Origin: Paenibacillus sp. LHD-38
Lineage (GTDB): Bacteria; Bacillota; Bacilli; Paenibacillales; Paenibacillaceae
Assembly (NCBI RefSeq): GCF_031157315.1
Contig: NZ_JAVIFU010000001.1
Span: 62,001-126,000 of the forward strand
Length of the DNA stretch: 64,000 nucleotides
Reading direction: 5' to 3'
Shown here: one piece after another, positions 47,472-56,439 of the stretch
Layout of the letters: each line of letters begins with the position of its first letter
Position numbering within the stretch: position 1 is the stretch's first letter
Made by a program: the position numbers and the translations under genes
The notes under the pieces: generated by a model
What the model was told of the DNA's origin: nothing
Seen by the model: the letters and a program-made list of their open reading frames with translations, nothing else
Database searches by the model: none

Positions 47472-47906
47472 ATGTCGATGTCATTCGAGAGATACATGTT
47501 AGATATGGTACAGCCTATGCGGGACGATCTTACCCGTATTGGCATTCAGGAGCTTCGCACGCCTGAAGAAGTAGAAGAAAAATTGCCAAACGCAAAAGGC
47601 ACGGCGCTTGTTGTCGTGAACTCGGTTTGCGGTTGTGCGGCAGGCCAATGCCGTCCAGGCGTAGCAGAAGCGCTGCAGCATGATATCACGCCTGACCATT
47701 TGTATACTGTATTTGCAGGACAGGATAAAGAAGCAACAGCGAAAGCTCGCGAATATTTTGCTCCATACCCGCCATCCTCCCCTTCGATCGCTTTGATGAA
47801 GGACGGAGAACTAGTACACTTTATCGAGCGGCACCAGATCGAAAATCGTTCCGCAGCGGATATTGCAGCCGATCTGTCTGACGCTTTCGATCGGTTCTGC
47901 CGATAA
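47472..47906 (+). CDS. Bacilliredoxin, BrxA/BrxB (YphP/YqiW) family
   Basis: A 144-residue thioredoxin-like protein with the CGC active site at C53-G54-C55 (VVNSVCGCAAGQCRPG) and the later PSIALMKDGELVHFIERHQIE. Bacilliredoxins remove bacillithiol from oxidised proteins. AAGGAG lies upstream of the ATG. nadE follows 15 bases later, so redox repair and NAD synthesis genes are co-transcribed. BrxA and BrxB cannot be told apart by eye. Confidence 0.92.
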   Translation: MSMSFERYMLDMVQPMRDDLTRIGIQELRTPEEVEEKLPNAKGTALVVVNSVCGCAAGQCRPGVAEALQHDITPDHLYTVFAGQDKEATAKAREYFAPYPPSSPSIALMKDGELVHFIERHQIENRSAADIAADLSDAFDRFCR

Positions 47907-47921
47907 CTTAGGACGGTGTCT

Positions 47922-48731
47922 ATGAGCTTACAACAAGAAATTATTGAAAGACTCGGCGTAAAGCCGGAAATTGATCCAGAGGTCGAGATTCGCAAACGGG
48001 TTGCTTTCTTGAAGCAATACGTAACGCAATCGGGCACGACGGGATTGCTGATTGCGATCAGCGGCGGGATCGACAGCGCGGTTGCAGCCGGACTTTGCAA
48101 GAAAGCTACGGATGAGCTTAGCGCGGAGACAGGCCGGGAGTATATGACGCTTGGCGTGTTCCAGCCTTATGGCACGCAATCCGACATTGCTGACAGCTAT
48201 GCGGTTGCTGAAGCTTTCCAACTGAAGCATCGTGCGGAGACGAATATTGCGGAAGCAGTGGACGAGATCGCGATTGAAGTGGAGCACAGCTTCAAATCAT
48301 TAGGCATTCCGCGTCATCTGAGCCGTGGAGGCAAAGGGAACGTGAAGGCAAGAACGCGTATGGTCATGCAGTACGCGCTTGCGTTTGATTTAAACCTGTT
48401 AGTTGTCGGTACAGACCATGCGTCTGAAGCGATTACGGGTTTTTACACCAAATGGGGCGATGGCGCGGTGGATGTTACTCCGCTCAGTACGCTTAACAAG
48501 CGCCAGGTCCGCCAGCTAGCCTCACATATTGGCGTACCGCAAAGCGTGCTGGATAAGGCGCCTACTGCAGGCCTGTGGGACGGACAAACCGATGAGGATG
48601 AGCTGGGCATCACCTACGGTGACAACAGCGATTATCTCGAAGGCAAGGAAGTTAATGCGGAAGCGCGAGAAAAGCTTGAAAAACAATATTTGAAAACCGA
48701 GCACAAACGTTCCCCGATTCCGGGTATTTAA
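47922..48731 (+). CDS. nadE: NH3-dependent NAD+ synthetase
   Basis: NadE amidates nicotinic acid adenine dinucleotide to NAD+ with ammonia and ATP. The 269-residue protein has the PP-loop motif ISGGIDSAVAAGL, the KARTRMVMQYALA and GTDHASEAITGFYTKWGDG blocks, and LWDGQTDEDELGITY, so it is the short, glutaminase-free form. AGGACGG upstream favours the ATG at 47922 over a GTG six bases earlier. Confidence 0.95.
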   Translation: MSLQQEIIERLGVKPEIDPEVEIRKRVAFLKQYVTQSGTTGLLIAISGGIDSAVAAGLCKKATDELSAETGREYMTLGVFQPYGTQSDIADSYAVAEAFQLKHRAETNIAEAVDEIAIEVEHSFKSLGIPRHLSRGGKGNVKARTRMVMQYALAFDLNLLVVGTDHASEAITGFYTKWGDGAVDVTPLSTLNKRQVRQLASHIGVPQSVLDKAPTAGLWDGQTDEDELGITYGDNSDYLEGKEVNAEAREKLEKQYLKTEHKRSPIPGI

Positions 48732-48758
48732 CGTCTGCACGGGTTTACTTACGATACG

Positions 48759-48802
48759 AAGACTGTCCTAAGACCGAGCAATCGGAGCAGGCAGTCTTTT
48801 TT
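48759..48802 (+). terminator. Terminator of the brx-nadE unit
   Basis: AAGACTG pairs with CAGTCTT, with CCT/AGG and CCGA/TCGG inner stems, then six Ts. Confidence 0.85.
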
Positions 48803-48805
48803 CTT

Positions 48806-48819
48806 GCAGTAATTACTGC
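48806..48819. promoter_or_regulatory. 14-bp palindrome upstream of the P-loop gene
   Basis: Perfect palindrome GCAGTAATTACTGC just after the terminator and about 57 bases before the next start codon. Position and symmetry suggest an operator; no convincing sigma-A pair was found around it. Confidence 0.35.
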
Positions 48820-48876
48820 GTAAGAAGGAGTATATAGCAGTATAGAGAATTAACTAAGCAGTGAAAGGAAATGTTT

Positions 48877-49716
48877 ATGGTAAATACCAAGCTGATTTTA
48901 GTGGAAGGCTTGCCCGGCTCTGGCAAAACGAGTACCGCTCGCTTCGTACAGAAGTTATTGGATGAACAGCAGATACCGAATCGATTATTTTTAGAAGTAG
49001 ATTTGGAGCATCCTGCCGATTACGAGTCAGTGGCTTATTTTACGGAGGCGCAGTTCAAGGCCCTCCAGCAAAGATATGCGAATAATGAATACCTGCTCAG
49101 TCAGTATTCCGAAGCGGAAACGGGCGGTGTTCTGTTGTATTACGGCAAGCTTATGAAGGTGACGGATGCTTTCGAAGCTTTCGAAGGTGAGGACTTCGGC
49201 GCTTATGACGTATACAGCCTGCCTCTTGAGAAGCATCAGCAAATCATCCGAAAAAGGTGGAGCACATTTTCAGAGCGGGTCATGAGCGGAGATTTAGTGT
49301 ACATATTGGAATGCTGCTTTTTGCAAAATCCGTTAACGGTCATGCTGGTACGTGATAATCGGACCGAAACGGATCTAACCGATTATATCCATTCCTTATA
49401 TGGCTGCATACAAGCGTCGAACCCTAAGTTGATTTATTTACAGGATGAGAACTTTAAACAGTCCTTCTCCAGCGTAATCGCGGAACGTCCAGAGGAGTGG
49501 TTAACCTTTATCACTTGGTATTATACTGAGCAGGGCTACGGGAAAGCGAATAACCTTAGCGGAGCAGATGGATTGCTTGAGGTGCTTGAACAACGCAAGA
49601 AAGTTGAATTAGCGATTTTAGAAACGCTTCCGATGGATCAGATTATGCTTAATAAAACCAGCTTGGACTGGGATGCCATACATAAACAAATCAGCTTGTT
49701 TTTGCAATCTGATTAA
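48877..49716 (+). CDS. P-loop NTPase, kinase-like, function unknown
   Basis: A 279-residue protein with an N-terminal Walker A GLPGSGKTS (residues 11-19) preceded by a beta strand (KLILVE), as in zeta-toxin-like and AAA_33 nucleoside or small-molecule kinases. The rest, including HSLYGCIQASNPKLIYLQDEN, matches a kinase fold but no named family. The start is set at the second ATG (48877), seven bases after AAAGGAA; the first ATG (48871) is too close. No antitoxin-like gene adjoins, so a toxin role is not supported. The next gene starts 16 bases after its stop. Confidence 0.75.
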   Translation: MVNTKLILVEGLPGSGKTSTARFVQKLLDEQQIPNRLFLEVDLEHPADYESVAYFTEAQFKALQQRYANNEYLLSQYSEAETGGVLLYYGKLMKVTDAFEAFEGEDFGAYDVYSLPLEKHQQIIRKRWSTFSERVMSGDLVYILECCFLQNPLTVMLVRDNRTETDLTDYIHSLYGCIQASNPKLIYLQDENFKQSFSSVIAERPEEWLTFITWYYTEQGYGKANNLSGADGLLEVLEQRKKVELAILETLPMDQIMLNKTSLDWDAIHKQISLFLQSD

Positions 49717-49731
49717 GAGGATGTGTAAGGA

Positions 49732-50118
49732 TTGACAGCAAGGGCTCCTTATTTCATTGCGATGGTTACCGCGTTGATACTCGGGTACAGCTCTAGAAGC
49801 TTTGCCGAGACGCTGCCGGAATTCGTTGCCACGCATTTTGGTGACGCGCTTTGGGCAAGTATGGTTTATTTTGGCACTCGAACGGTTTGGCCGACGATGG
49901 AAATCATTAGGTCTGCACGGATAAGTTTTATCTTTTGTTTTGGCATCGAGTTAAGCCAGCTGTATCAGGCGGAATGGATCAATGAGCTCCGAAGCACGTT
50001 TTTGGGGGCTTTAGTGCTCGGCAGCGGTTTTTTGACAGTGGATTTAGTAAGGTATACAGCGGGAATCGCGCTGGCGATAGCGGCAGACAGATGGTTTGTT
50101 CGCAAACGAACGATTTAA
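49732..50118 (+). CDS. DUF2809 family membrane protein
   Basis: A 128-residue protein with about four transmembrane helices. The block CFGIELSQLYQAEWINELRSTFLGALVLGSGFLTVDLVRY is diagnostic of DUF2809. Start is TTG with GAGGATG upstream. The family has no known function; members are small inner-membrane proteins. It lies in a run of small genes, 16 bases after the P-loop gene and 14 before the frameshifted gene. Confidence 0.82.
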   Translation: MTARAPYFIAMVTALILGYSSRSFAETLPEFVATHFGDALWASMVYFGTRTVWPTMEIIRSARISFIFCFGIELSQLYQAEWINELRSTFLGALVLGSGFLTVDLVRYTAGIALAIAADRWFVRKRTI

Positions 50119-50132
50119 CATAGGGAGAGTGG

Positions 50133-51090
50133 ATGAGCATGCCGGATCAAAAATTGTTGGAGGAGGGGCTTGCCATCCTGTCGCAATGCAAAAAAGAAAC
50201 CGGCGATATTTGGCATGCCCATTTCGGCGCGGCGGCTATCGCCGGTTATTTTTTTGCGAAAGATAATAAGCTGCCTGGCGAGTTGTCCATTAACATAGAA
50301 TCGCAAGTAATAGCGATGCTCGAAAAACAGCGCTTAAACGAGTTTAAACCCTCGCGTTCCCGTTGCGGGTTTGAGTATGCGGAGACGATTATTCTTGGAG
50401 CGCTGGATAAAACGATCGACGATCTCCACTGGGTTGGTCATAATGTCATTTATAGCGCGGTCGGCTTGCTGGCGATCCGCGAATTAAAAGGCTGGGGAAC
50501 CGAGCAGGAGCTCATGGGGATATCGGAGCTCATAAGCTCATTCCATAAAACGATTCCGGGGCGGTCATGGATTGGCTATTCGACCTCCGAGGTGAAAAAA
50601 ATCATGCTGACGGAGAAAGATCAATTCCGGGGCGTAGAAAACCCGAATGAGCTTTCTCATTTCGTGCTTGAGCAATTAGCGAATTTTCCTGTCATTTACC
50701 GGGCAGAGTCGCATCATGACTTGATCGGCCACATGCTGACTTTTTCCCATGCATTGAACCTTTTAGATGACATGGGCTGCCGCTCGTTTTTCCATAGAGG
50801 TCTAGTGCCGCTGTTCAAGCTGATTAAAAGTGCTCCAAAGCAGCTGCCGGATGAAACCGGGAGATCCGGTAGTCCTGCATTCTCCAGTAGATCGCCTGCC
50901 GCTGCAACAAGCGGTTCGATCCTCATTTTTACCCACCGAGCTCGGCTACTGGGCTGAGGATAACGACGCAAAGCAATGGGATTTTGGGCATGTCTTTAAA
51001 TTTCCTTTCAGCTTTTACGATCATTTAAGGAGAGCTGGGAGCGGTAAAGCTTCCTCCGTCGAAAATTTTCGTTATATTATCGGCCAATGA
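50133..51090 (+). pseudogene. Frameshifted gene, unknown family
   Basis: The frame from ATG 50133 (AGGGAG upstream) gives about 240 convincing residues up to KLIKSAPKQLPDE, then degenerates into a Ser/Arg/Ala-rich tail and stops at 50957. In the plus-one frame the coding signal resumes at once as PGDPVVLHSPVDRLPLQQ and continues to 51090 with DAKQWDFGHVFKFPFSFYDH. Removing one A from the AAA at 50854-50856 restores a single protein of about 318 residues reading LPDEPGDPVVLHSP. Either a recent inactivating insertion or a base-calling error. The intact protein looks soluble and mostly helical, with several His residues; no family was recognised. Confidence 0.75.
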
Positions 51091-51139
51091 TCCGAGGTAG
51101 GGGGACGGGCTGGCGAGTCAGCTCCCAATGAATGGGCGG

Positions 51140-51168
51140 TTGTCAGGCTCGGACTTCACGTATACAAT
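51140..51168 (+). promoter_or_regulatory. Sigma-A promoter of the MFS gene
   Basis: TTGTCA (51140-51145), 17 bp, TACAAT (51163-51168), 50 bases before the TTG start codon. Confidence 0.65.
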
Positions 51169-51218
51169 GTGTAAGGTGAAAAAAAGATCATTTGTTTAGG
51201 TAAGGGAGTGCATCAGGT

Positions 51219-52409
51219 TTGTCATCAGGTGCTATTGCTTCAGCTTCACTTTCTATTTTTCGTTTTCGATTAATAACCCTGCTGCTCGTCGTCGTTGTTG
51301 CGGGAATGAGCCAAGGGCTTCTGCTGCCTCTGCTGTCGATTATGCTGGAGGACGCGGGCGTTTCGTCAGATATGAATGGCATAAACTCAGCTGCTATGTA
51401 TATTGGGATCTTCTGTACGATGTTTTTTGTGGAGAAACCAGTTTTGCGCTTTGGTTACAAAAAAGTAATCGTAGCAGGCATCGCGTTAGTTACGGTTGCC
51501 AGCCTCATGTTCCCGTTTACTCATTCATTGGCGGTTTGGTTCGTCTTGCGTCTACTGGTTGGCGTCGGCGACAGCTCGCTTCATTTTGCGACCCAGCTAT
51601 GGATTGTAAGCTCCAGTCCTGCGGATCGGAGAGGCAGATATATATCGTTATACGGCATGGCGTATGGACTTGGCTTCAGCCTAGGACCGCTCGGCATTAA
51701 CTTGCTTCCGCTTGGCAGGGCTGTCCCGTTTATTGTCTCCTGTATCTTCTTCATTACAGTGCTTTTGCTGGTGCTGCGGATGAATAATGAGCTGCCCGAA
51801 CGGTCAGTAAGAGATGCGGCGACCGAAAACCGATTCGTAAAAACCTATCGAATCGCTTGGTTCGTGCTCATTCCGGGCTTTCTATACGGCTTGATGGAAG
51901 CTTCAATGAACAGCAGCTTTCCGCTTTACGGCTTGCGAATTGAACTGGGCCAGCATTGGATTTCGCTTCTGCTTTTGTCATTCGGCGTCGGAGGCCTAAT
52001 CCTTCAGCTTCCGCTTGGCATTTGGAGTGACCGTATTGGGCGGAAGCCTGTGCTGATAGCATGCGGCATAGTGGGTTCCCTTGCGTTCTTCGCCATTCCG
52101 GCTGCCGGAAGCAATACGGCACTTTTGTTTGTTTTATTCGCTGTTGCCGGCGGGGCGGTAGGTTCGTTTTATTCTTTGGGACTTGCGTATGCGGCGGATA
52201 TATTACCTCGTGCCATTTTGCCGGCGGCAAATGTCATTGCATCCATCCATTTCAGCATTGGCAGTATCATGGGACCCACTCTCGGAGGCTACGGCATTCG
52301 CTATGTTTCCTTGTACAGCATCTTTTTGTTTATGGGTGCCGCATTTCTCGTTTTTGCGCTGCTTGGTTTCGGTTTTCGTCCGAGCGAACAGGCTGTTGAG
52401 GCGAAGTAG
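51219..52409 (+). CDS. MFS transporter
   Basis: A 396-residue, 12-helix MFS protein with the loop motifs LRFGYKKVIVAG, SSPADRRGRYISLYGMAYGLG and GIWSDRIGRKPVLIACG. It belongs to the broad drug or sugar-efflux group; substrate unknown. TTG start with AAGGGAG eight bases upstream. It has its own promoter and terminator. Confidence 0.85.
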   Translation: MSSGAIASASLSIFRFRLITLLLVVVVAGMSQGLLLPLLSIMLEDAGVSSDMNGINSAAMYIGIFCTMFFVEKPVLRFGYKKVIVAGIALVTVASLMFPFTHSLAVWFVLRLLVGVGDSSLHFATQLWIVSSSPADRRGRYISLYGMAYGLGFSLGPLGINLLPLGRAVPFIVSCIFFITVLLLVLRMNNELPERSVRDAATENRFVKTYRIAWFVLIPGFLYGLMEASMNSSFPLYGLRIELGQHWISLLLLSFGVGGLILQLPLGIWSDRIGRKPVLIACGIVGSLAFFAIPAAGSNTALLFVLFAVAGGAVGSFYSLGLAYAADILPRAILPAANVIASIHFSIGSIMGPTLGGYGIRYVSLYSIFLFMGAAFLVFALLGFGFRPSEQAVEAK

Positions 52410-52425
52410 CTTTTGTTTATACGAT

Positions 52426-52459
52426 AAAGAGGACGCCGGATTCATTCGGCGTCCTCTTT
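52426..52459. terminator. Bidirectional terminator
   Basis: Perfect 13-bp stem AAAGAGGACGCCG and CGGCGTCCTCTTT with an 8-base loop, between converging genes. Confidence 0.88.
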
Positions 52460-52476
52460 GCTGTTTGTTCACGCTT

Positions 52477-52695
52477 TTACTTATATTTATTCCCGCTGGA
52501 TGACTTATGCTTCGTCTCTTCCTTGCGCTTCTCGTCTTCTACCTGAAGTTTGAGGTCTTCAAGGGGAATCGGGTCGACCGTTTGCTGACTTTTGAATTTA
52601 TCGAACAAGCTCTCATTCTCCGTCGGGTACTGCTCGGGGTGATCGCGTATGCCCTTCTTTACCGCGCCGTCTGCATCCTTCTCAAATTCATTCAT
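52477..52695 (-). CDS. Small hydrophilic protein, function unknown
   Basis: A 72-residue, Lys/Glu/Asp-rich soluble protein (MNEFEKDADGAVKKGIRDHPEQYP...). AGAGGTGG at the right distance supports this start, whereas the overlapping plus-strand frame lacks one. The C-terminus is a Lys/Ser tail. No domain was recognised; its size and charge resemble minor spore or stress proteins of bacilli. Confidence 0.65.
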   Translation of the reverse strand: MNEFEKDADGAVKKGIRDHPEQYPTENESLFDKFKSQQTVDPIPLEDLKLQVEDEKRKEETKHKSSSGNKYK

Positions 52696-52860
52696 GCTTG
52701 TCCACCTCTTTTCGTTTGATTACCATGTATTTACCCATTTCGGAGCGGGGTCAAACAGGGGACTCCCTGGAGTGGCGCGATTTGAAGCAGATGTTTGGTT
52801 CAGGTCATGAAGGGGTATAAATAGACCGATACCAAATTTACCATACCGGGAGGAATATAT

Positions 52861-53205
52861 ATGTCAGAAATTAAACATGTTGTGGATAAAGATGGAGAGC
52901 TGGAGCTTGGGAATATCGATCAAACCTTGGATCGTATGAACGCGGAGACAAAAGATGATATTTTACAAAATTTCGACCAATTCAAAGGTTATCTTGCCAA
53001 ACGAATCGAGCTTGCTGAAAATATTGGTTTAAATGAGGAGCAGCTAGCATTAGTAGCGCAGAAGGTAGCGGGATACTTAGCGAAGCATGAGGAGCCGCGC
53101 AACCGCGAGGAAAAGCTGCTGCAGGAGCTGTGGAAGGTTGGCAACGAAGAAGAGCAGCATAAGCTGTCCCATCTGCTCGTGAAGCTGGCGCATGCTAAGG
53201 CGTAA
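52861..53205 (+). CDS. DUF3243 family protein
   Basis: A 114-residue soluble helical protein. The block ILQNFDQFKGYLAKRIELAENIGLNEEQLALVAQKVAGYLAKHEEPRNREEKLLQELW matches DUF3243 (YmfJ-like) proteins of bacilli, which have no known biochemical role. GGGAGG upstream of the ATG. It is monocistronic with a terminator behind. Confidence 0.85.
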   Translation: MSEIKHVVDKDGELELGNIDQTLDRMNAETKDDILQNFDQFKGYLAKRIELAENIGLNEEQLALVAQKVAGYLAKHEEPRNREEKLLQELWKVGNEEEQHKLSHLLVKLAHAKA

Positions 53206-53258
53206 GCACAATTGCACCTACTTATACTTTGCGCAGGCAAAGGCATAGGGCAAATAAA

Positions 53259-53312
53259 AAGGAGGCTGTCCCTGAAGGCGTTATGCCTTTCGGAGACAGC
53301 CTCCTTGCTTTT
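53259..53312. terminator. Terminator between convergent genes
   Basis: AAGGAGGCTGTC pairs with GACAGCCTCCTT, with an inner GAAGGC/GCCTTTC stem, then T-rich sequence. Confidence 0.82.
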
Positions 53313-53351
53313 AGTCATTGCCGCCCGTAAGCTGAAACCCAGTGGCCTCAG

Positions 53352-54500
53352 CTATTTCGTATGCTTCAAATACCAGGCCAAGAAGGCTTCTGCAACCGCA
53401 GTGCCCGCAAGGCCGTTCGGATGGGGATCGTTATGCGGACTCATATAGGCGCTCTGCAGCAGCTGGTCATTCGGTGCTGCTTGCCCTAGCACCTTAGCGA
53501 TGTCGAAGATACCGGCTGCTCCGACTGCTGAGCCTCCACGGATCCAATCGTTTACGGTGCGCCACACAAGCTCGTGTTCACCTTCGAAGTTGAAAGCAGG
53601 CAGCGTGCACAGCCAGATGGCAAGATTCGGTTTGTTGCTAAGCAGCTGCTGGATGATCGCCGTTAAATCAGCTATCAATTGCTCAGCGCTGCGATTGGCT
53701 GTTCCGATATCGTTAACGCCAAGACAGATAACCACTTCGTCGCCTTGTTTTGCTTTGGATAACCACGCGCTATCATTGACTAAATCATAAGCGCGGGCCC
53801 AGCCGCTGCCAATATTCCATACCCCGATATCAGCACCCAAACCAGCTGCAATTTTTGCGGCCCAGAAGGCATAACCATCCTGCTCCGTCCGTACACCCTG
53901 CGTTATGGAATCCCCGAGAAACACGATTTTCTTCGATACGGCCTTCTCGTACGCAAGCAGAGAAGGAAGGACCTGACGATTGCCAGCAGGCACAAAGAGG
54001 TTTTCTGACGCTTGCCCAGCAAGGTCTCCCTCTGCTTCATATGCGCTTGCAAGCAAGGTCTCCGTATTGAACGGGATTCCATTCTCAAAGCCGTCTACCG
54101 TAATGGACCAGCTGAATGCCAGAAAATGATGTTCGGGTATATTCACCGACACCTGGTCGCTCCAAAACTGCTCGCCCTTCTCCACATTCTTTGAGGTCTC
54201 TCCGCCAAACGTGACACGTCGCTCGCTGCCTTGAGTGACGCTGCCATCCGGCTGCATGCCGCCGTCAGCCACGAAGCAGGATTCGATCCGCCACTGTCCG
54301 CCTTGATCATTGGCCTTTGATTCCGAGCCGTCCGCCCATGTCGAATCTACGGTATTGCTATGCCAAAGCTTGAACAATAGCCCGCCATATTCCCGCGGCC
54401 GGATATAGGTACGGAAGGTCAAGGTCGTTGCTTTCTCTGGCCTCCACATAAAATTTGATGCACTGGACAAAGAGGTAAGCGAGGTGTAGCTTGTATGCAA
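53352..54500 (-). CDS. SGNH/GDSL-family hydrolase with N-terminal beta domain
   Basis: A 382-residue protein. The C-terminal half is an SGNH esterase: block I VFLGDSITQG (Ser), block III CLGVNDIG (Asn), block V DPHPNG (Asp and His). The N-terminal half (about 1-180) is beta-rich and resembles the carbohydrate-binding-like domain seen before many such esterases. No signal peptide, so it acts in the cytoplasm unless exported otherwise; removal of acetyl groups from sugars is a common role. TTG start with AAGGAG nine bases upstream. It is divergent from the 543-residue gene. Confidence 0.88.
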   Translation of the reverse strand: MHTSYTSLTSLSSASNFMWRPEKATTLTFRTYIRPREYGGLLFKLWHSNTVDSTWADGSESKANDQGGQWRIESCFVADGGMQPDGSVTQGSERRVTFGGETSKNVEKGEQFWSDQVSVNIPEHHFLAFSWSITVDGFENGIPFNTETLLASAYEAEGDLAGQASENLFVPAGNRQVLPSLLAYEKAVSKKIVFLGDSITQGVRTEQDGYAFWAAKIAAGLGADIGVWNIGSGWARAYDLVNDSAWLSKAKQGDEVVICLGVNDIGTANRSAEQLIADLTAIIQQLLSNKPNLAIWLCTLPAFNFEGEHELVWRTVNDWIRGGSAVGAAGIFDIAKVLGQAAPNDQLLQSAYMSPHNDPHPNGLAGTAVAEAFLAWYLKHTK

Positions 54501-54663
54501 AATTTTCAGCTCCTTAAACGATCAATTCGTCTCCCACGGGGAGAGACAGCATTCTCTCAAAACTATCATTATTTTTAATAGAAAACAATGCTGAGGTTTC
54601 GCGCTAGCAGTTGAAATTATATATGATTAGAAGAAAAATATAACATTTAGGGAGACCGGGACT

Positions 54664-56295
54664 ATGGGCTTTACAGCCAGGCAATACGAGATTGTGCTAA
54701 AAATAGCTACTGCAGCGCAGAAGCAGCCTGTTCTAAGCAGCGGACTATGGTTTCATCACGATATTCGCGATAACTTTTATTATGCGTCCTATTTGTTCTC
54801 AGCTGCAGTGGAGCAGCCGGAGCAGCTGACCTTCGAGGCGAAGAGCGCCAAAGAAACGGCCGAAGCCATATTACTGGAGGTGCTGGCTCTTCAGGACCAA
54901 AATCCAAGCAGCGTCACCTATGGACATTGGCCGCTAAACTTAGGTACGTCACCGCGAGCCGCCGCCCCGAATATTTTGCCCGTGGAGCTGATGGGCAGCT
55001 TGATGGCTTTTTTCGCGAGCCGCTACAGGTCTCATTTTGACTCAAAGCTTCAACAGTCGTTTGATTCCGCGCTGAATCATGTTTATCAAAGCGGTTTTTA
55101 TCGTCAAAATAATGTATTCGGTCATCACGATGCTAAATACACAGCAGCTAAGCTGATTTACGGCGAGTGGTTCGAGGATGCTGCTTTATTAGAAGACGGA
55201 AGAAGCAATCTCCAGCTCACCTTAGCCCATGTCCGCAAGCATGGCATGTCCGAATACAACAGCTTACCTTGGTTTTGGCATTGGGTGCAGGCATTCACAT
55301 GCGCGTGGCATCTAATCAAGGATCAACCGATCAAGCAAGAGCTTGCCGACATGCTGGATTTTCTATGGAAGGAGCGAGCGGAGTTTTATTTGAAAGGGGC
55401 TTTTGTCGGCGCTCATTGCCGTGCGCAAAAGCATGATATCCCGCTTGACGGCAACGTCCTGCATGATTATGTGCAATTTGGCGATTTCGAGCTCCCGGCG
55501 CAGCTGCCTCGGACGGAGTATGCCGGCTTCCTGATCTACGAAGCGCCAGAAGACGTGCGTGATCAAGCGATCAACCGAAGCGAGCCTGCCGAGGTGAAGA
55601 AGAGCATTACGAAGCATTCGGATGCGGGAACGCATGTGCTGCACAGCTATGCGTATATTACCGAGGAATTTGCGGCCGGCGGGATGTGGGAACGATACGC
55701 GGAGTTTGATAACGAACAGCATCGCTGGGATATTTCTTTGCCGCTGGGACAGCAAGCCGGTGTGAATCAAGCGTATTTCTTCCACCCCTCCGGGCGAAAT
55801 GCGGGCGAAGATCCGAGACATCAAACCGAGAATACGGAAGTTTTATTTTATAAAAATACGATTGTCGCGCTCTATTCTATTCCGGAAGGCATCGAGAATC
55901 GTGTGATCGGAATTTTGCCAAATATGGAATGGATGCAAGAGCCCGGCATACTGCTTGGACAGGCGAATCATCTCTATTGGTCAGTCTACCTGATGCAGCT
56001 CTATGAGCTTGAACGTCTGTCCGACCGCTGCGTTGTGACAAGTGAAGGGGCGCATAACGGCGTCATAATTGAAGTGACTAGCCAAAACGAGGCGAAGCAA
56101 AGGGGCATAGACAGCTTTGAGGCTTTTGCTTCTGAGGCAAGACGAAATTCGCCGGCATGGTCAACGGAGGAAAAGCTGAGCGTTCATTATGTAAGCCGTG
56201 ATGAGACGAAGCTTGAGCTTAGCGTGGGCAGTCAGGGCGGCAGCGATAAAAGAATAAACGGAAATACAGTTGATTTTTCTGAATATACGCATTGA
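54664..56295 (+). CDS. Unrecognised 543-residue protein, probably carbohydrate-active fold
   Basis: The N-terminal half (about 1-300) is helical with a Trp/Tyr/His-rich pattern (GHWPLNLG, NVFGHHDAKYTAAKLIYGEW, SLPWFWHWVQAF) reminiscent of an alpha/alpha toroid. The C-terminal half (about 320-540) looks like a beta-sandwich (HSYAYITEEFAAGGMWERY, FYKNTIVALYSIP). This toroid-plus-sandwich order is shared by heparinase II/III-type lyases and some glycoside hydrolases, but no signature was found. No signal peptide. GGGAGA precedes the ATG. It shares an upstream region with the divergent SGNH esterase, hinting at joint processing of an acetylated glycan. Function is not known. Confidence 0.65.
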   Translation: MGFTARQYEIVLKIATAAQKQPVLSSGLWFHHDIRDNFYYASYLFSAAVEQPEQLTFEAKSAKETAEAILLEVLALQDQNPSSVTYGHWPLNLGTSPRAAAPNILPVELMGSLMAFFASRYRSHFDSKLQQSFDSALNHVYQSGFYRQNNVFGHHDAKYTAAKLIYGEWFEDAALLEDGRSNLQLTLAHVRKHGMSEYNSLPWFWHWVQAFTCAWHLIKDQPIKQELADMLDFLWKERAEFYLKGAFVGAHCRAQKHDIPLDGNVLHDYVQFGDFELPAQLPRTEYAGFLIYEAPEDVRDQAINRSEPAEVKKSITKHSDAGTHVLHSYAYITEEFAAGGMWERYAEFDNEQHRWDISLPLGQQAGVNQAYFFHPSGRNAGEDPRHQTENTEVLFYKNTIVALYSIPEGIENRVIGILPNMEWMQEPGILLGQANHLYWSVYLMQLYELERLSDRCVVTSEGAHNGVIIEVTSQNEAKQRGIDSFEAFASEARRNSPAWSTEEKLSVHYVSRDETKLELSVGSQGGSDKRINGNTVDFSEYTH

Positions 56296-56387
56296 ACTTG
56301 AGCTTTTAATGTTTACATTCGTGCAGCCGGAAGGCCTTCACACATCGTTCACAGCTCAATAGCTCTAAAGAGTCATGTGCTGCAGGA

Positions 56388-56437
56388 CCTCCATTGATAC
56401 AATTTGGACAGTTAATCCAAATCAATGGAGGTTTTTT
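56388..56437 (+). promoter_or_regulatory. Inverted repeat with T-tract covering the ribosome binding site of the copper operon
   Basis: Perfect 11-bp arms CCTCCATTGAT (56388-56398) and ATCAATGGAGG (56421-56431), with an inner TTGGA/TCCAA stem, followed by six Ts and then the ATG at 56440. The right arm contains the GGAGG ribosome binding site. As RNA this would be both an intrinsic terminator and a ribosome-binding-site lock. An extended -10 (TGATACAAT, 56395-56403) lies in the left arm; if used, the left arm is not transcribed and the repeat would act as a DNA operator. Confidence 0.7.
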
Positions 56438-56439
56438 GA

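Noticed and set aside
48877-49716. P-loop protein as a zeta-type toxin
   Set aside because: Only the Walker A region is suggestive; no antitoxin gene lies next to it.
52507-52719. Plus-strand 70-residue hydrophobic frame
   Set aside because: It is antisense to the small minus-strand gene that has AGAGGTGG upstream, and itself has no ribosome binding site.
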